A DNA stretch of 64,000 bases from Akkermansiaceae bacterium (GCA_019634595.1 JAHCBC010000001.1:248001-312000); one strand, 5' to 3'. Positions 1 to 9,823 are shown, numbered from the stretch's first letter. Notes: generated from the sequence alone by a model not told the origin. Numbers and translations are program-made.

Positions 1-477
1 GATGAAAAGAGGGGAGTCCACGAACAGATCGAGCGTGGTGGACACAGCGCCCTCCGTTGAGTTCTCGATCGGCACGACGCCATAGTTCGCCTGGCGGCGG
101 GCCACCTGGTCGAAGACGTCGGAGAAATTCGGCTGCGGCGCGTAGCCGACGGAGTGGCCGAATTTCTTGATCGCGGCCTGGTGGGTCCACGTGCCTTCCG
201 GCCCCAGATAGGCGATCTTCAGGTCATCCTCCAGCGCCAGCGCGGCGGACATGATCTCCCGGTAGATCGCGCGGATGGACTTCTCCGGCAGTCGGCCCTT
301 GTTCATTTCGACCAGCTTGCGGAGCAGGGATTCCTCGCGCTCCGGGGCGTAGATCTGGAGGCCGTCGCGTTTTTTCACCACGCCCACCTCGTGGACGAGA
401 TCGGCGCGTTCGGAGAGCAGGTCGAGGAGCTGGCGATCGACCTTGTCGATCTGGATTCGGATGTCGTCGAGATTCAC
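1..477 (-). CDS. pheA: Chorismate mutase / prephenate dehydratase, partial at window edge
   Basis: Bifunctional P-protein of phenylalanine synthesis: chorismate to prephenate, then to phenylpyruvate. The gene runs off the left edge, so 159 codons of the N-terminal part are present. Residues 1-85 form an AroQ-type chorismate mutase helix bundle (IQIDKVDRQLLDLLSERADL, then APEREESLLRKL). The prephenate dehydratase domain begins near residue 95 (IAYLGPEGTWTHQAA) and shows its hallmark PIENSTEGAVSTTLDL just before the edge. The GTG start at 477 is chosen because translation there begins at the mutase domain and no ATG lies between it and the scpB stop 25 bases upstream. It probably shares a transcript with scpB. 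The C-terminal ACT domain cannot be seen. Confidence 0.93.
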   Translation of the reverse strand, partial: MNLDDIRIQIDKVDRQLLDLLSERADLVHEVGVVKKRDGLQIYAPEREESLLRKLVEMNKGRLPEKSIRAIYREIMSAALALEDDLKIAYLGPEGTWTHQAAIKKFGHSVGYAPQPNFSDVFDQVARRQANYGVVPIENSTEGAVSTTLDLFVDSPLFI

Positions 478-502
478 GGGCTTGGGAGAAAATGGGAAAA
501 GG

Positions 503-1231
503 TCAGGATTCGTCCGCGGCGCTGCCTGCGGCGGCGGATGGTGCGGCACCGGTGGCGCTCAGGGCAAGCTGCTGTTCCGCGTCTTCCGTGGGTTTCGGGG
601 TGGCATCCCCCGGTTCCGGCAGTTTCACCTTCCGCAGCTCGGAGGCGTTCGGCAGGTCGTCGATGGTGCGGATGCCGAAGTGTTCGAAGAAAAGGTCCGT
701 CGTCTCGTAGAGCAGGGGGCGTCCCGGCAACTCCGCCCGTCCGCCGATGCGGATCAGGTCGCGGTCCAGCAGCTTCTGGATCATCCCGTCGCAGGCCACG
801 CCGCGGACCGCCTCGATGGCGGCCTTGGTGATCGGCTGGCGGTAGGCGATGATGGCCAGCGTTTCCATCGCCGGGCCGCTGAGGCGTTCCGGCTTCCGGC
901 CGGGGAAAAGCTGCCGGACAAAGTCGCCGTATTCCACCTTCGTGTAGAGTTTCCAGCCCTTGGGCCGCTCCAGCACGGTGAAGGCGCGCCCGCCTTCCTC
1001 ATACGCCGCATTGATGGTGCCGATGGCCGCCGCGATCTGCTCCGAAGAGGTGGCGGACAGGCCGGTCAGCCATTCCGGCAGGTCCGCCGGGGCCTTGCCT
1101 TCCTCCATTTCCCGGGCCCTCACATCCTCCGCCTCGGCCACGCGGGCACGCACCAGACGGGCGATCTCGTCGGATGTGAGCGGGTTCTGGGAGGCGAGGA
1201 GGAGTGCTTCGACGATCGCGCTGAGCTGCAT
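503..1231 (-). CDS. scpB: Segregation and condensation protein B
   Basis: ScpB, the winged-helix kleisin-binding partner of the SMC-ScpA condensin, acting on the nucleoid. It has 242 residues, slightly longer than usual because of a low-complexity Ala/Pro/Ser tail after about residue 205. Family signatures are LSAIVEALLLASQNPLTSDEIARLV at the start (given here in part: EALLLASQNPLTSDEI), AMETLAIIAYRQPITKAAIE near residue 125 and GRPLLYETTDLFFEHFGI near residue 170. No scpA is next to it; the gene upstream is on the other strand. pheA follows 25 bases after the stop, so the two are likely co-transcribed. Confidence 0.93.
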   Translation of the reverse strand: MQLSAIVEALLLASQNPLTSDEIARLVRARVAEAEDVRAREMEEGKAPADLPEWLTGLSATSSEQIAAAIGTINAAYEEGGRAFTVLERPKGWKLYTKVEYGDFVRQLFPGRKPERLSGPAMETLAIIAYRQPITKAAIEAVRGVACDGMIQKLLDRDLIRIGGRAELPGRPLLYETTDLFFEHFGIRTIDDLPNASELRKVKLPEPGDATPKPTEDAEQQLALSATGAAPSAAAGSAADES

Positions 1232-1435
1232 GGCAAGGCGGACAGGTTAGGGAACTGCGGGGGCATATCAAGCCCCGGGCAGAGGCGGTTTTCCCGGATT
1301 ATTTTGGCATACTGTGGATTTTCGCCTTGCTGACACCTTGGATAGGGACTAATCCACCGCGCTCGCTTCTCCATTACGTTTCCCAAAAACGCCGGAGCGG
1401 AGGATTTCTGTTTCAAACCATCCGACCCCACTGTC

Positions 1436-2569
1436 ATGGCCGCGAAAAAAACTTCATCGAAAGCAGCAGGAAAAGCGGCCCCCAAGAAGGCCCCGGCGAA
1501 AGCCGTGAAGAAAGCTCCTGCTCCCGCGAAGAAAAAAGCACCGGCTGCAGTCAAGAAAGCGGTCCCGGCAAAGAAGCCGGCCGCCAAAAAGGTCGCCGTG
1601 GTGAAGAAGAAAGCCGCCCCGGCCAAACCTGCACCGAAGACAGTGGCTCCCGCTAAGAAAACGACTCCCGCCAAGAAGGCCGCCAAGAAAGCGGCTCCCG
1701 CCCCGAAGAAAGCCGCTCCTGCCAAGGCACCTGCCGCAAAAACCGTCTCCAAGGCAAAGCCTGCCGCTCCCGCGCCGAAAAAGACCGCCGAGCCGAAGGC
1801 AAAAGCCGCCGCTCCGGCCGCCAAACCGGTGAAGAAGGAAGCCGCCAAAAAGGAAGCCCCGGCTCCGAAGGCGGCCGAGGCTCCCAAGAAGCCCGCCGTC
1901 GTGGAGGCCCCCCCCGTGAAGGTGGAGGAGAAGAAAGCCGTGGTGGCCGCTCCGAAAAAGCAGGCCCCCGTCCAGAAGAGCAAATCTTCCGTCGTTGATT
2001 TCCCCGCTCCACCGGCCCCGGTGAAGCCTCCTTTCGTCCCGCCGAAGGCCGCTCCGCAGAAGCCTGCCGAGCCGCTCGCCACCGGCACCAACGGATCCCA
2101 CTCCCCGGCATTCGTCCAGAAACAGAAGCAGCGCCTCCTGGATCTCCGTGATGAGCTGGTGGACGCCATGTCCGGCATGACCCGCGACACCATCCGCAAC
2201 GCCCCGGAAGGCAGCGAAGCCTCCGGCAGCGGCATGCACCAAGGTGACGCGGGCAGCGACGCCTACGACCGTGATTTCGCCCTCTCCGTCCTCGCGAAGG
2301 AGCAGGACGCCCTTTACGAAATCGAGCAGGCTCTCCGCCGCATCCAGGCCGGCACCTACGGCATCTGCGAGATCTCCAACCGGAAGATCCCACAGACCCG
2401 TCTGGAGGTCATCCCGTTCGCCCGCCTGACCGTCGAGGAACAGGCACAATGGGAGAAAGAATACGGCAACCGCCGCTTCCGCCCATCCAATGAAGTCGGC
2501 TTCAGCGGAGGAAATACCTCGGATGATGAAGATTCCGACGGAATTTCCCTTGACGAAGACGAAGATTAA
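1436..2569 (+). CDS. Histone H1-like tail fused to a TraR/DksA-family domain
   Basis: A 377-residue protein in two parts. Residues 1-205 are almost entirely Lys, Ala and Pro in KKA/APAKK-type repeats, like bacterial H1-like DNA-binding tails. Residues 221-345 resemble the TraR/DksA family: a coiled-coil (QKQKQRLLDLRDELVDAM), the segment GSDAYDRDFALSVLAKEQD, then GTYGICEISNRKIPQTRLE. Canonical DksA-type zinc fingers have four cysteines; only the one in GICE is present, so zinc binding is probably lost. The C-terminus is acidic (DEDSDGISLDEDED). By family it would bind RNA polymerase or nucleic acid; the joint role of tail and DksA module is inference. The ATG follows about 200 bases of leader after the divergent scpB start. 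Confidence 0.85.
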   Translation: MAAKKTSSKAAGKAAPKKAPAKAVKKAPAPAKKKAPAAVKKAVPAKKPAAKKVAVVKKKAAPAKPAPKTVAPAKKTTPAKKAAKKAAPAPKKAAPAKAPAAKTVSKAKPAAPAPKKTAEPKAKAAAPAAKPVKKEAAKKEAPAPKAAEAPKKPAVVEAPPVKVEEKKAVVAAPKKQAPVQKSKSSVVDFPAPPAPVKPPFVPPKAAPQKPAEPLATGTNGSHSPAFVQKQKQRLLDLRDELVDAMSGMTRDTIRNAPEGSEASGSGMHQGDAGSDAYDRDFALSVLAKEQDALYEIEQALRRIQAGTYGICEISNRKIPQTRLEVIPFARLTVEEQAQWEKEYGNRRFRPSNEVGFSGGNTSDDEDSDGISLDEDED

Positions 2570-2598
2570 CGCATTGTCCGCGTCCCCGAATTTTTCCC

Positions 2599-2772
2599 AT
2601 GCCACGCGATATCATCATCCTTGAATGCACCGAAGCGAAAGCGGAAGGTGTCCCGACGTCACGTTACGTCACCACGCGCAACAAGAAGAGCCTGCGCACT
2701 CCGGGCCGTCTGGAAAAAGTGAAGTTCAATCACTTCCTGAAGCGCCGCACCCTTCACCGCGAACTCCGCTAA
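2599..2772 (+). CDS. rpmG: 50S ribosomal protein L33
   Basis: 57-residue ribosomal protein L33 of the large subunit. Recognisable features are [20 protein letters not shown], the [10 protein letters not shown] core and the KRRTLHREL ending. Only one cysteine is present, so this is the zinc-independent (C-minus) form. It starts 29 bases after the DksA-like gene and is followed after four bases by rpsR, so L33 and S18 are surely co-transcribed. Confidence 0.93.
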   Translation: MPRDIIILECTEAKAEGVPTSRYVTTRNKKSLRTPGRLEKVKFNHFLKRRTLHRELR

Positions 2773-2776
2773 TCTC

Positions 2777-3019
2777 ATGTCCGAGCCTAAGACCGTCCAA
2801 CGCCGTATCAATTTCCGCAAGGCGAACCGCATGATGCCGCGTCGCCGGCATGACATCCCTGCGGTCCAAGTTGTGGCCACCAACCCGGATCTCCTCACCA
2901 AGTTCACGACCGAAACCGGCAAGATCCTGCCGCGCCGTGTGACCGGTGTTTCCGCGAAGCTTCACCGCAAGATCACCCGCGCGATCAAACAGTCCCGCGC
3001 GATCAACCTTCTTCCTTAA
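2777..3019 (+). CDS. rpsR: 30S ribosomal protein S18
   Basis: 80-residue ribosomal protein S18 of the small-subunit platform. Identified by the central [20 protein letters not shown] stretch and the closing AINLLP, typical of S18. In many bacteria rpsR sits with rpsF, ssb and rplI; here it is paired with rpmG and rplI lies alone at 29966. A hairpin with a T-rich tail follows 26 bases after the stop. Confidence 0.94.
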   Translation: MSEPKTVQRRINFRKANRMMPRRRHDIPAVQVVATNPDLLTKFTTETGKILPRRVTGVSAKLHRKITRAIKQSRAINLLP

Positions 3020-3045
3020 GCCGGAAGATTCCCAATCTCAAGGAG

Positions 3046-3076
3046 GAGCCTGTCCGAGCAACCGGGCGGGCTCTTT
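3046..3076 (+). terminator. Probable intrinsic terminator after rpmG-rpsR
   Basis: GAGCCTGTCCG (3046-3056) pairs along 11 positions, two of them G.T, with CGGGCGGGCTC (3063-3073) and is followed by TTTCCGTTTT. The T-tract is interrupted, so termination may be partial and folE2, which starts 16 bases later, could receive read-through. Confidence 0.55.
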
Positions 3077-3091
3077 CCGTTTTCCGCGACC

Positions 3092-3877
3092 ATGTCGGAA
3101 CTGACTGACACCCAGAATGAAATCGATGACCGGTTGATCCCCATCGACCGTGTTGGAATCAAGGGCCTGCGCTTCCCGGTGGAGGTCCGGGAACAGGACG
3201 GCGGCACCCAGCGCACCGTGGCCACCGCCGCGCTGACCGTGGACCTGCCCGCCCACCTGAAGGGCACCCACATGAGCCGCTTCGTGGAGGCGCTCCATGA
3301 ACACGGTAGCCTCCTGGATGTGGCCACCGTGGAGAAGCTCCCGCGCAACCTGCTGGACCGCCTTTTCGCCCGGCGCGCGCATGTCGAGTTCCAGTTCCCG
3401 TTCTTCATCTCAAAGGTGGCCCCGGTCACCGGCAAGCCCGGCCTGGTGGACTACGAGGTGAAATTCACCGTCGAGGTGGACGTGGACAACGGCTGCGACT
3501 TCATCCTTACCGTCATCGTTCCCGTCGCCACCCTCTGCCCGTGCTCGAAGGCCATCAGCGAGCGCGGCGCGCACAACCAGCGCGGCACCATCACCTATTC
3601 CGTCCGTTCCTCCGCGCCGCTGGCCATCGAGGAACTCATCCGCATCGCCGAGGAATCCGCGAGCTGTGAACTCTACAGCATGCTGAAGCGCCCGGACGAA
3701 AAGGCCGTCACCGAACGCGCCTATGACAATCCGGTTTTCGTCGAGGACGTCGTGCGGAATGTGGCGAAGTTTTCCAACGCCCGCCCGGAGATCACCTGGT
3801 ACCGCATCGAGGTGGAGAACTTCGAGTCGATCCACAATCACAGCGCCTACGCAGTGATCGAGAAGCAGGTCCGCTGA
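3092..3877 (+). CDS. folE2: GTP cyclohydrolase type IB (FolE2)
   Basis: FolE2 converts GTP to 7,8-dihydroneopterin triphosphate, the first step to folate and, in some bacteria, to 7-deazapurines. At 261 residues it has family length. The active-site region LCPCSKAISERGAHNQRG lies near residues 149-166, with the nucleophilic cysteine in PCSK. KYEVKFTVEVDVD-like strands of the tunnelling fold lie before it, and MLKRPDEKAVTERAYDNPVF is the conserved C-terminal stretch. FolE2 is metal-flexible, unlike zinc-dependent FolE, and no folE is visible here. It is followed at once by a GTAG-type palindromic repeat at 3880. Confidence 0.94.
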   Translation: MSELTDTQNEIDDRLIPIDRVGIKGLRFPVEVREQDGGTQRTVATAALTVDLPAHLKGTHMSRFVEALHEHGSLLDVATVEKLPRNLLDRLFARRAHVEFQFPFFISKVAPVTGKPGLVDYEVKFTVEVDVDNGCDFILTVIVPVATLCPCSKAISERGAHNQRGTITYSVRSSAPLAIEELIRIAEESASCELYSMLKRPDEKAVTERAYDNPVFVEDVVRNVAKFSNARPEITWYRIEVENFESIHNHSAYAVIEKQVR

Positions 3878-3879
3878 GG

Positions 3880-3985
3880 GTAGCGAACCTCGTGAGAGGT
3901 TCGGCTGTGTGGACCCACCATCGGCAGATCCGCTCCGGTCTCCTGTGGGCTTCGTCCCAACCGGAAGTCTCACGACTTTTTCCGC
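3880..3985. repeat. GTAG-headed REP palindrome with a decayed inverted partner
   Basis: A GTAG head (3880-3883) is followed by a perfect hairpin CGAACCTC-GTGA-GAGGTTCG (3884-3903), then GGCTGTG. About 60 bases on, CGGAAGTC-TCAC-GACT (3962-3977) looks like a damaged copy on the opposite strand. It lies two bases after the folE2 stop. The intact copies are at 50995-51100. Confidence 0.75.
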
Positions 3986-3992
3986 CGAAGAT

Positions 3993-4017
3993 GCCGGTCT
4001 GAAGACCGGTGCTCCCA
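3993..4017. repeat. Single TTCA-core REP-like palindrome
   Basis: GCCGGTCT-GA-AGACCGGT is a 2-base-loop hairpin followed by GCTCCCA. Read on the minus strand it has a GGGAGC head, then a stem with the TTCA core, matching the organisation of the repeat pair at 30640-30710. Confidence 0.6.
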
Positions 4018-4114
4018 GCGCGCACGTGGCGGACCCTTGGGAGAGTGGAGTGCATCCACCCCTCCCGTTACCGGCTTTACTCCGGACCGCCACCTGCTGC
4101 ATGCTATCCGTTAG

Positions 4115-4510
4115 ATGCAGGCCACCGTTCTGAAATCCACCGCATGCTTGTCCCGCGTCTTGCGGAAAGGCCTGCTGGCGGCATCCGTGCTGCTTTTCAC
4201 GGTCGGTCCGCTGCCGGCACAGACCAACAACGGATCGGATGACGCGGCGCTGCGCCGGAAAATCGCCGAGCTTGAGACGGCGCTTCGGAAGCTCCAGGAA
4301 GAGAACGCCCAGCTCCGCAGGCAACTGGCGGAACCGGAGCGGAAGATCGCGAAGCCCGCGGAGACGCCCGCGAAAATCCTTCCGGACGGAGCGCGGTGGA
4401 TCAGCACCACGGGCAAGAGCCACAACGCGTCATGCCGCTACTTCGGCCAGGGCAAGGGACGGACCGGAAAACAGGGCGAGGGAGTGCCTTGCAAGATCTG
4501 CGGTGGCTGA
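4115..4510 (+). CDS. Small secreted coiled-coil protein with a C-terminal Cys/His motif
   Basis: A 131-residue protein of unknown function. Residues 1-36 form a signal peptide (hydrophobic GLLAASVLLFTVGPLPAQ). Residues 45-75 form a short coiled coil with heptads (IAELETALRKLQEENAQLRR). The C-terminal 40 residues contain WISTTGKSHNASCRYF and end in PCKICGG. Three cysteines and one histidine in that order suggest a small metal site or a disulphide-stabilised knuckle. It stands alone between folE2 and gap. The function cannot be inferred from context. Confidence 0.7.
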   Translation: MQATVLKSTACLSRVLRKGLLAASVLLFTVGPLPAQTNNGSDDAALRRKIAELETALRKLQEENAQLRRQLAEPERKIAKPAETPAKILPDGARWISTTGKSHNASCRYFGQGKGRTGKQGEGVPCKICGG

Positions 4511-4617
4511 TGCCTTGGCTGTCAGGCATATCTCGCATGTCGCTTCCGTTTATGTGGGTTTCCGTGGGTTTATGTGAGGTTTGGAATGGAGGCGGATTTC
4601 CCTGTCCGCAGCATTGA

Positions 4618-5751
<1,134 letters not shown>

Positions 5752-5779
5752 TCCTTCCCGCGTCACACGCGATTTACAG

Positions 5780-5814
5780 AAAACGGCGGTCCGGCAACGG
5801 GCCGCCGTTTTTTT
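5780..5814 (+). terminator. Intrinsic terminator of gap
   Basis: AAAACGGCGGTCCG pairs with CGGGCCGCCGTTTT around a GCAA tetraloop (one G.T pair), followed by a run of seven T (5808-5814). This is a textbook rho-independent terminator 28 bases after the gap stop. Confidence 0.9.
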
Positions 5815-5891
5815 GCAACGATCACCAACAGCGGTAGTCCCTCCTTACTCTTGCACGCCCGGGCGTCCGCCCTTAAAAGCTCTCCGACCTC

Positions 5892-7751
5892 ATGGCAGCC
5901 GACTACACCGAAGCCGACATCAAATCCCTGGACTGGCGCGAACACATCCGGATGCGCCCGGGCATGTACATCGGAAAACTCGGTGACGGTTCCTCTCCGG
6001 ATGACGGCCTCTACATCCTGCTCAAGGAGGCGGTGGACAACTCCATCGACGAGCACATCATGGGCCACGGCAAGGAGGTCCGCATCGACATCGACGAGCA
6101 GGGCCGCGTGGAGGTCCGGGACTTCGGCCGCGGCATCCCGCTGGGCAAGCTCTATGACTGCGCCGCGCAGATCAACACCGGCGCGAAATACGACAGCGAG
6201 GCGTTCAAGAAATCCGTCGGTCTGAACGGTGTCGGCATCAAGGCGGTCAATGCCCTTTCCTCCTTCTTCGAGATCCAGGCGTGGCGCGAGGGCACGACCA
6301 AAGCGCTGGAGTTCTCCAAGGGCCAGCTCACCGTGGACATGCCGAACCCGCGCCGCGATGAAGGCGCCAACGGCACCCGCCTCGCCTTCGACGTGGACCG
6401 CACCATCTTCCCCGCAAAGGCGAAGTACAAGGAAGCGTTCGTCGAAAAGATGTGCCGTTATTATTCCTACCTGAACCCGGCCCTCACGGTCGTGTTCAAC
6501 GGGAAGAAATTCCGCTCGAAGGACGGCCTGCTCGACCTCCTGCGTGAGGAAATGGAGAACGAGGCGCTCTATCCGCCCATCCACCTTGTCGGAAAGGACA
6601 TCGAGATCGCCTTCACCCACAGCCCGGAGAGCGGGGAGGAGTACTACACCTTCGTCAACGGCCAGAACACCTCCCAGGGCGGAACCCACCTCGCCGCCTT
6701 CCGTGAGGCACTGGTCCAGGTCGTCCGTGGCTTCTACAAGAAGCAGTACGATCCCGCCGACATCCGCGCCGGCATCGAGGCCGCCATCTGCGTGCGCATC
6801 ATCGAGCCGGTGTTCGAGTCGCAGACCAAGACCAAGCTCGGCTCCACCACCGTGGCTCCGGAGGGCGAATCCCTGCGCACCTTCATCGGGAATTTCCTCA
6901 AAACCAACCTCGACAACTACCTGCACAAGCACCCGCAGGTGGCGGAGGCCATCCAGAAGCGCATCATTTCCGCGGAGCGGGAGCGCAAGGACCTGAAAGG
7001 CGTCCAGAAGCTCGCCCGCGAGCGGTCCCGCCAGGCCAAGGTCCACAACAAGAAGCTCCGCGACTGCCGCGTCCACTTCGACACGAAGCACAAGCGCCGC
7101 GAGGAATCCACCCTCTTCATCACCGAGGGTGACTCCGCCTCCGGATCCATCACCAAGAGCCGTGACGTGGAGACGCAGGCCGTGTTCTCCCTGCGTGGAA
7201 AGCCGCTCAACACCTTCAGCCTGCCGCGCAAGATCGTCTATGAGAACGAGGAGTTCGCCCTGCTCCAGGCCGCGCTCAACATCGAGGACGGCATCGAGGA
7301 ACTGCGCTACAGCAAGGTCGTCATCGCCACCGATGCCGACGTCGATGGCATGCACATCCGCCTGCTGTTGCTCACGTTCTTTCTCCAGTTCTTCCCGGAG
7401 CTGATCCGTGACGGCCACCTCCACATCCTCCAGACGCCGCTGTTCCGCGTCCGCAACAAAAAGGAGACCATTTACTGCTACGATGAGCCGGAGCGCGTGA
7501 AGGCCATCTCCAAGCTGGGCAAGAACGCGGAGATTACCCGCTTCAAAGGTCTGGGCGAAATCTCACCGGACGAGTTCAAGTTCATGATCGGCCCTGACAT
7601 GCGGCTTGATCCCGTCGAGTATGAGGAAGGCAAGGGCGTTAAGGAACTGCTCGCCTTCTACATGGGCAAGAACACCCCGGACCGTCAGGAATTCATCATC
7701 GACAACCTGCGGGAGGACGTGGACCGCCAGATCGAGGCGGCAGTGGCGTAG
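5892..7751 (+). CDS. parE: DNA topoisomerase IV subunit B / GyrB-like ATPase
   Basis: Type IIA topoisomerase B subunit of 619 residues that drives DNA strand passage with ATP. The GHKL ATPase region has EAVDNSIDE (residues 48-56), DFGRGIPLG and [14 protein letters not shown]. The TOPRIM domain near residue 420 has EGDSASG and [13 protein letters not shown]. The end (GDM-like [26 protein letters not shown]) is the short form found in ParE, without the extra insert of proteobacterial GyrB. Assignment to ParE over GyrB is by length and wording of motifs. No parC follows; a paired-hairpin repeat and a TetR operon come next. Confidence 0.88.
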   Translation: MAADYTEADIKSLDWREHIRMRPGMYIGKLGDGSSPDDGLYILLKEAVDNSIDEHIMGHGKEVRIDIDEQGRVEVRDFGRGIPLGKLYDCAAQINTGAKYDSEAFKKSVGLNGVGIKAVNALSSFFEIQAWREGTTKALEFSKGQLTVDMPNPRRDEGANGTRLAFDVDRTIFPAKAKYKEAFVEKMCRYYSYLNPALTVVFNGKKFRSKDGLLDLLREEMENEALYPPIHLVGKDIEIAFTHSPESGEEYYTFVNGQNTSQGGTHLAAFREALVQVVRGFYKKQYDPADIRAGIEAAICVRIIEPVFESQTKTKLGSTTVAPEGESLRTFIGNFLKTNLDNYLHKHPQVAEAIQKRIISAERERKDLKGVQKLARERSRQAKVHNKKLRDCRVHFDTKHKRREESTLFITEGDSASGSITKSRDVETQAVFSLRGKPLNTFSLPRKIVYENEEFALLQAALNIEDGIEELRYSKVVIATDADVDGMHIRLLLLTFFLQFFPELIRDGHLHILQTPLFRVRNKKETIYCYDEPERVKAISKLGKNAEITRFKGLGEISPDEFKFMIGPDMRLDPVEYEEGKGVKELLAFYMGKNTPDRQEFIIDNLREDVDRQIEAAVA

Positions 7752-7771
7752 GTCCACTTTTCAGAGGGAAA

Positions 7772-7820
7772 GTGGCTGGGGCATCTTGCCCCAGGCCGTT
7801 GCCGGGGCGTCCCGCCCCGG
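7772..7820 (+). repeat. Paired-hairpin repeat, copy 1
   Basis: A GTGGCT head, a first hairpin GGGGCA-TCT-TGCCCC (7778-7792), a spacer AGGCCGTTG, then a second hairpin CCGGGGCG-TCC-CGCCCCGG (7802-7820). It lies 20 bases after the parE stop. Related copies are at 44097-44145, 44186-44234 (inverted) and 49282-49330. Confidence 0.8.
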
Positions 7821-7860
7821 TCTTCAATGTGATTGTAAGTGTCATATTTTGAACGGGTTT

Positions 7861-7906
7861 TATAATTCGTTCGCGGAAAATCCCGCCTGACAACCGCTCG
7901 TTGTCA
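7861..7906 (+). promoter_or_regulatory. Promoter -10 box and TetR-type operator
   Basis: A consensus TATAAT lies at 7861-7866. Twenty-one bases on is a perfect inverted repeat TGACAAC-CGCTC-GTTGTCA (7888-7906), of the size and symmetry of a TetR-family operator. No good -35 at standard spacing is seen. The position between -10 and start codon suggests repression of the whole tetR-RND operon by its own regulator. Confidence 0.65.
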
Positions 7907-7939
7907 CAAATCCGCCATCCCATTCGTCATGAGGGTGAA

Positions 7940-8638
7940 ATGGCGATGTTTGAAATAAAAATCAGTCCCGACCAACCAGACGGTTTGACAGCCGACCGGC
8001 TGGACGGTATGCCGTTTCCAACAATGGCACCGCACAACCCCGCCCAACGAGACCTGCTGCTGGACGCGGCGGAAACCGTCGCCGCCCGCGAAGGCGTGGC
8101 CCGTCTGACTTTTGACGCCGTGGCGGCTGAGGCCGGGGTGAGCAAAGGCGGCCTGTTACACTACTTTTCCAGCAAGGAGCAACTCATCGAGGCCATGGTC
8201 CAGCGGAGCGCGGACGGCTGGCGGAACTGCTTTATGACCGGCTATGCGGAGGCTCCGGAGGGGCCGGGCCGTATGCTGCGCGGCATCCTCAACCATTGCT
8301 GCATGGACGCGCGCAACTGGACGGACGGCCTGCGCCGCAGCTACTCCGCCATTTTCGCCGCTCTGGCCCAGAACTCGGAACTCGTCCAGCCGATGCGCGA
8401 TGTCTATGAGGAACTCTACGGCCTCATCCGCAATGACGGCCTGCCGGATCATGTGGCGGAGATTGTCATGGCCGCCATCGACGGCCTCTGGTTCTACTGG
8501 GTGATGCGCCTGCGTCCCGTGGACCAGGAAGCCCTCGACCGCCTGCGCTGCACGTTGGAGCGCATCGTCGCGCTCGCCATCGAAAAGCCGGAAACCTTTG
8601 CCTGCCAGGTGACCTCACCTGTTGCTCCGGATGCCTGA
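7940..8638 (+). CDS. TetR/AcrR-family transcriptional regulator
   Basis: Repressor of about 232 residues. The N-terminal helix-turn-helix spans AERDLLLDAAETVAAREG-like residues 34-80, with FDAVAAEAGVSKGGLLHYF as the recognition helix region followed by the usual SSKEQLIEAMV. The C-terminal ligand domain is helical and ends in a TetR_C-like dimer face. The frame is open from a TTG at 7901, but that codon sits inside the palindromic operator; the ATG at 7940 is preceded by GAGGG and is preferred (7946 is also possible). It is the first gene of a TetR, membrane fusion, RND permease operon and probably represses it. Confidence 0.88.
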   Translation: MAMFEIKISPDQPDGLTADRLDGMPFPTMAPHNPAQRDLLLDAAETVAAREGVARLTFDAVAAEAGVSKGGLLHYFSSKEQLIEAMVQRSADGWRNCFMTGYAEAPEGPGRMLRGILNHCCMDARNWTDGLRRSYSAIFAALAQNSELVQPMRDVYEELYGLIRNDGLPDHVAEIVMAAIDGLWFYWVMRLRPVDQEALDRLRCTLERIVALAIEKPETFACQVTSPVAPDA

Positions 8639-8707
8639 ATGAACGTCCTCCTGATTTCCCAAGCGTCCCTCTCACGCCTTCCCCGAACCTCTCCCACGAC
8701 CATCCTC

Positions 8708-9823
8708 ATGAAAGCCAGTTCCTGGATCATCTCACTTGTCCTCATCGGTGCGCTGGGCGCAACCGCCGCCGGTCTCGCCGCGTGGAAGCGTGCGGACATC
8801 AGGAAATCAATGGCGGAGGCGGCCGCCATGCCGGAGCCGGCGGAAAGCATCGTCACCGTGCCGGCCGGGGAGGTTGAGCACCGCAACGCCACCGTGGCCG
8901 TGGGTACCGTCCTCGCCCTGCGTTCCATCACCCTGCGCAACGAGATGGCGGGCACCGTCGTGAAGGCGCACCTCACCCCGGGCAAGATCGTGGAAGAGGG
9001 AGCCTTGCTGGTGGCCCTCGACATTTCCGTGGAGGAGGCGGAACTGCGCGCGCAGGAGGCCCAGGTCGCCCTCGCGGAAACCACGCTCAAGCGCATGCAG
9101 CGGCTCTCCAGTGAGGACGCCGCGCCGGTGGTGGACCTCGACCGCGCGCAGGCGGAGCGGGACATCGCGCTGGCGCAGGCGGCACGGACAAAGGCGGTCA
9201 TGGTGCGCAAGACCATCACCGCGCCGTTCCGCGCCCGCATCGGCATTTCGGACGTCCATCCCGGCCAATATCTGGAAGAGGGGAGCCAGCTCACCACGCT
9301 GCAGGGCGTGGATGAGGCGGTGCATGTGGATTTCACCGTGACCCAGGTGGTGGCCGCCGGCCTCCAGGAAGGGAATGTCGTGGAGATCCTTTCGGGTGGT
9401 GACAGGCCGCCCCTGCTTGCGAAAATCGTGGCGCTCGACGCCAGGGTTGATCCGCGCAACCGCAGCTCCGTCATCCGCGCGCGGATCGACGATGCGAAGC
9501 AGGCACCGACTCCGGGAGCATCCGTCCGCGTGCGTGTCCCGGTCGGGGAGTCCCGGAAAGTGGTGACCGTCCCCGTCAGCGCGCTGCGCCGTGGGCCGGA
9601 GGGAGACCATGTCTTCGTCATCGGCAACGACCCGCAGGGCAAGCCGCGCTCCCAGCAGCGCCTCGTGAAAAGCGGGGCGATGAACGGGGACATGGTGGTG
9701 ATCGAGTCCGGCCTGAAGCCGGGTGAGGTCGTCGCGACCGCCGGATCGTTCAAGCTCCGGGAAGGTGCGCTGGTCGCCGTGGCCGCCGCCCCGAAGTCCG
9801 CCGCCGCGGGCCAGGCCAACTGA
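8708..9823 (+). CDS. RND efflux periplasmic adaptor (AcrA/HlyD family)
   Basis: Membrane fusion protein linking an RND pump to the outer membrane. An N-terminal anchor (SSWIISLVLIGALGATAAGLAA) is followed by the lipoyl half-motif VVKAHLTPGKIVEEGALLVALD near residue 75, a short helical hairpin (residues 95-150), the second lipoyl half and beta-barrel strands, ending near GLKPGEVVATAGSFKLREGA. An ATG at 8639, directly after the tetR stop, adds 23 residues that do not improve the signal; the ATG at 8708 starts at the anchor. It is followed 28 bases later by the pump gene. Confidence 0.88.
   Translation: MKASSWIISLVLIGALGATAAGLAAWKRADIRKSMAEAAAMPEPAESIVTVPAGEVEHRNATVAVGTVLALRSITLRNEMAGTVVKAHLTPGKIVEEGALLVALDISVEEAELRAQEAQVALAETTLKRMQRLSSEDAAPVVDLDRAQAERDIALAQAARTKAVMVRKTITAPFRARIGISDVHPGQYLEEGSQLTTLQGVDEAVHVDFTVTQVVAAGLQEGNVVEILSGGDRPPLLAKIVALDARVDPRNRSSVIRARIDDAKQAPTPGASVRVRVPVGESRKVVTVPVSALRRGPEGDHVFVIGNDPQGKPRSQQRLVKSGAMNGDMVVIESGLKPGEVVATAGSFKLREGALVAVAAAPKSAAAGQAN

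Noticed and set aside
7901..7939. TTG start for the TetR regulator
   Set aside because: It lies within the palindromic operator and adds a non-conserved stretch; ATG 7940 has a GAGGG in front.
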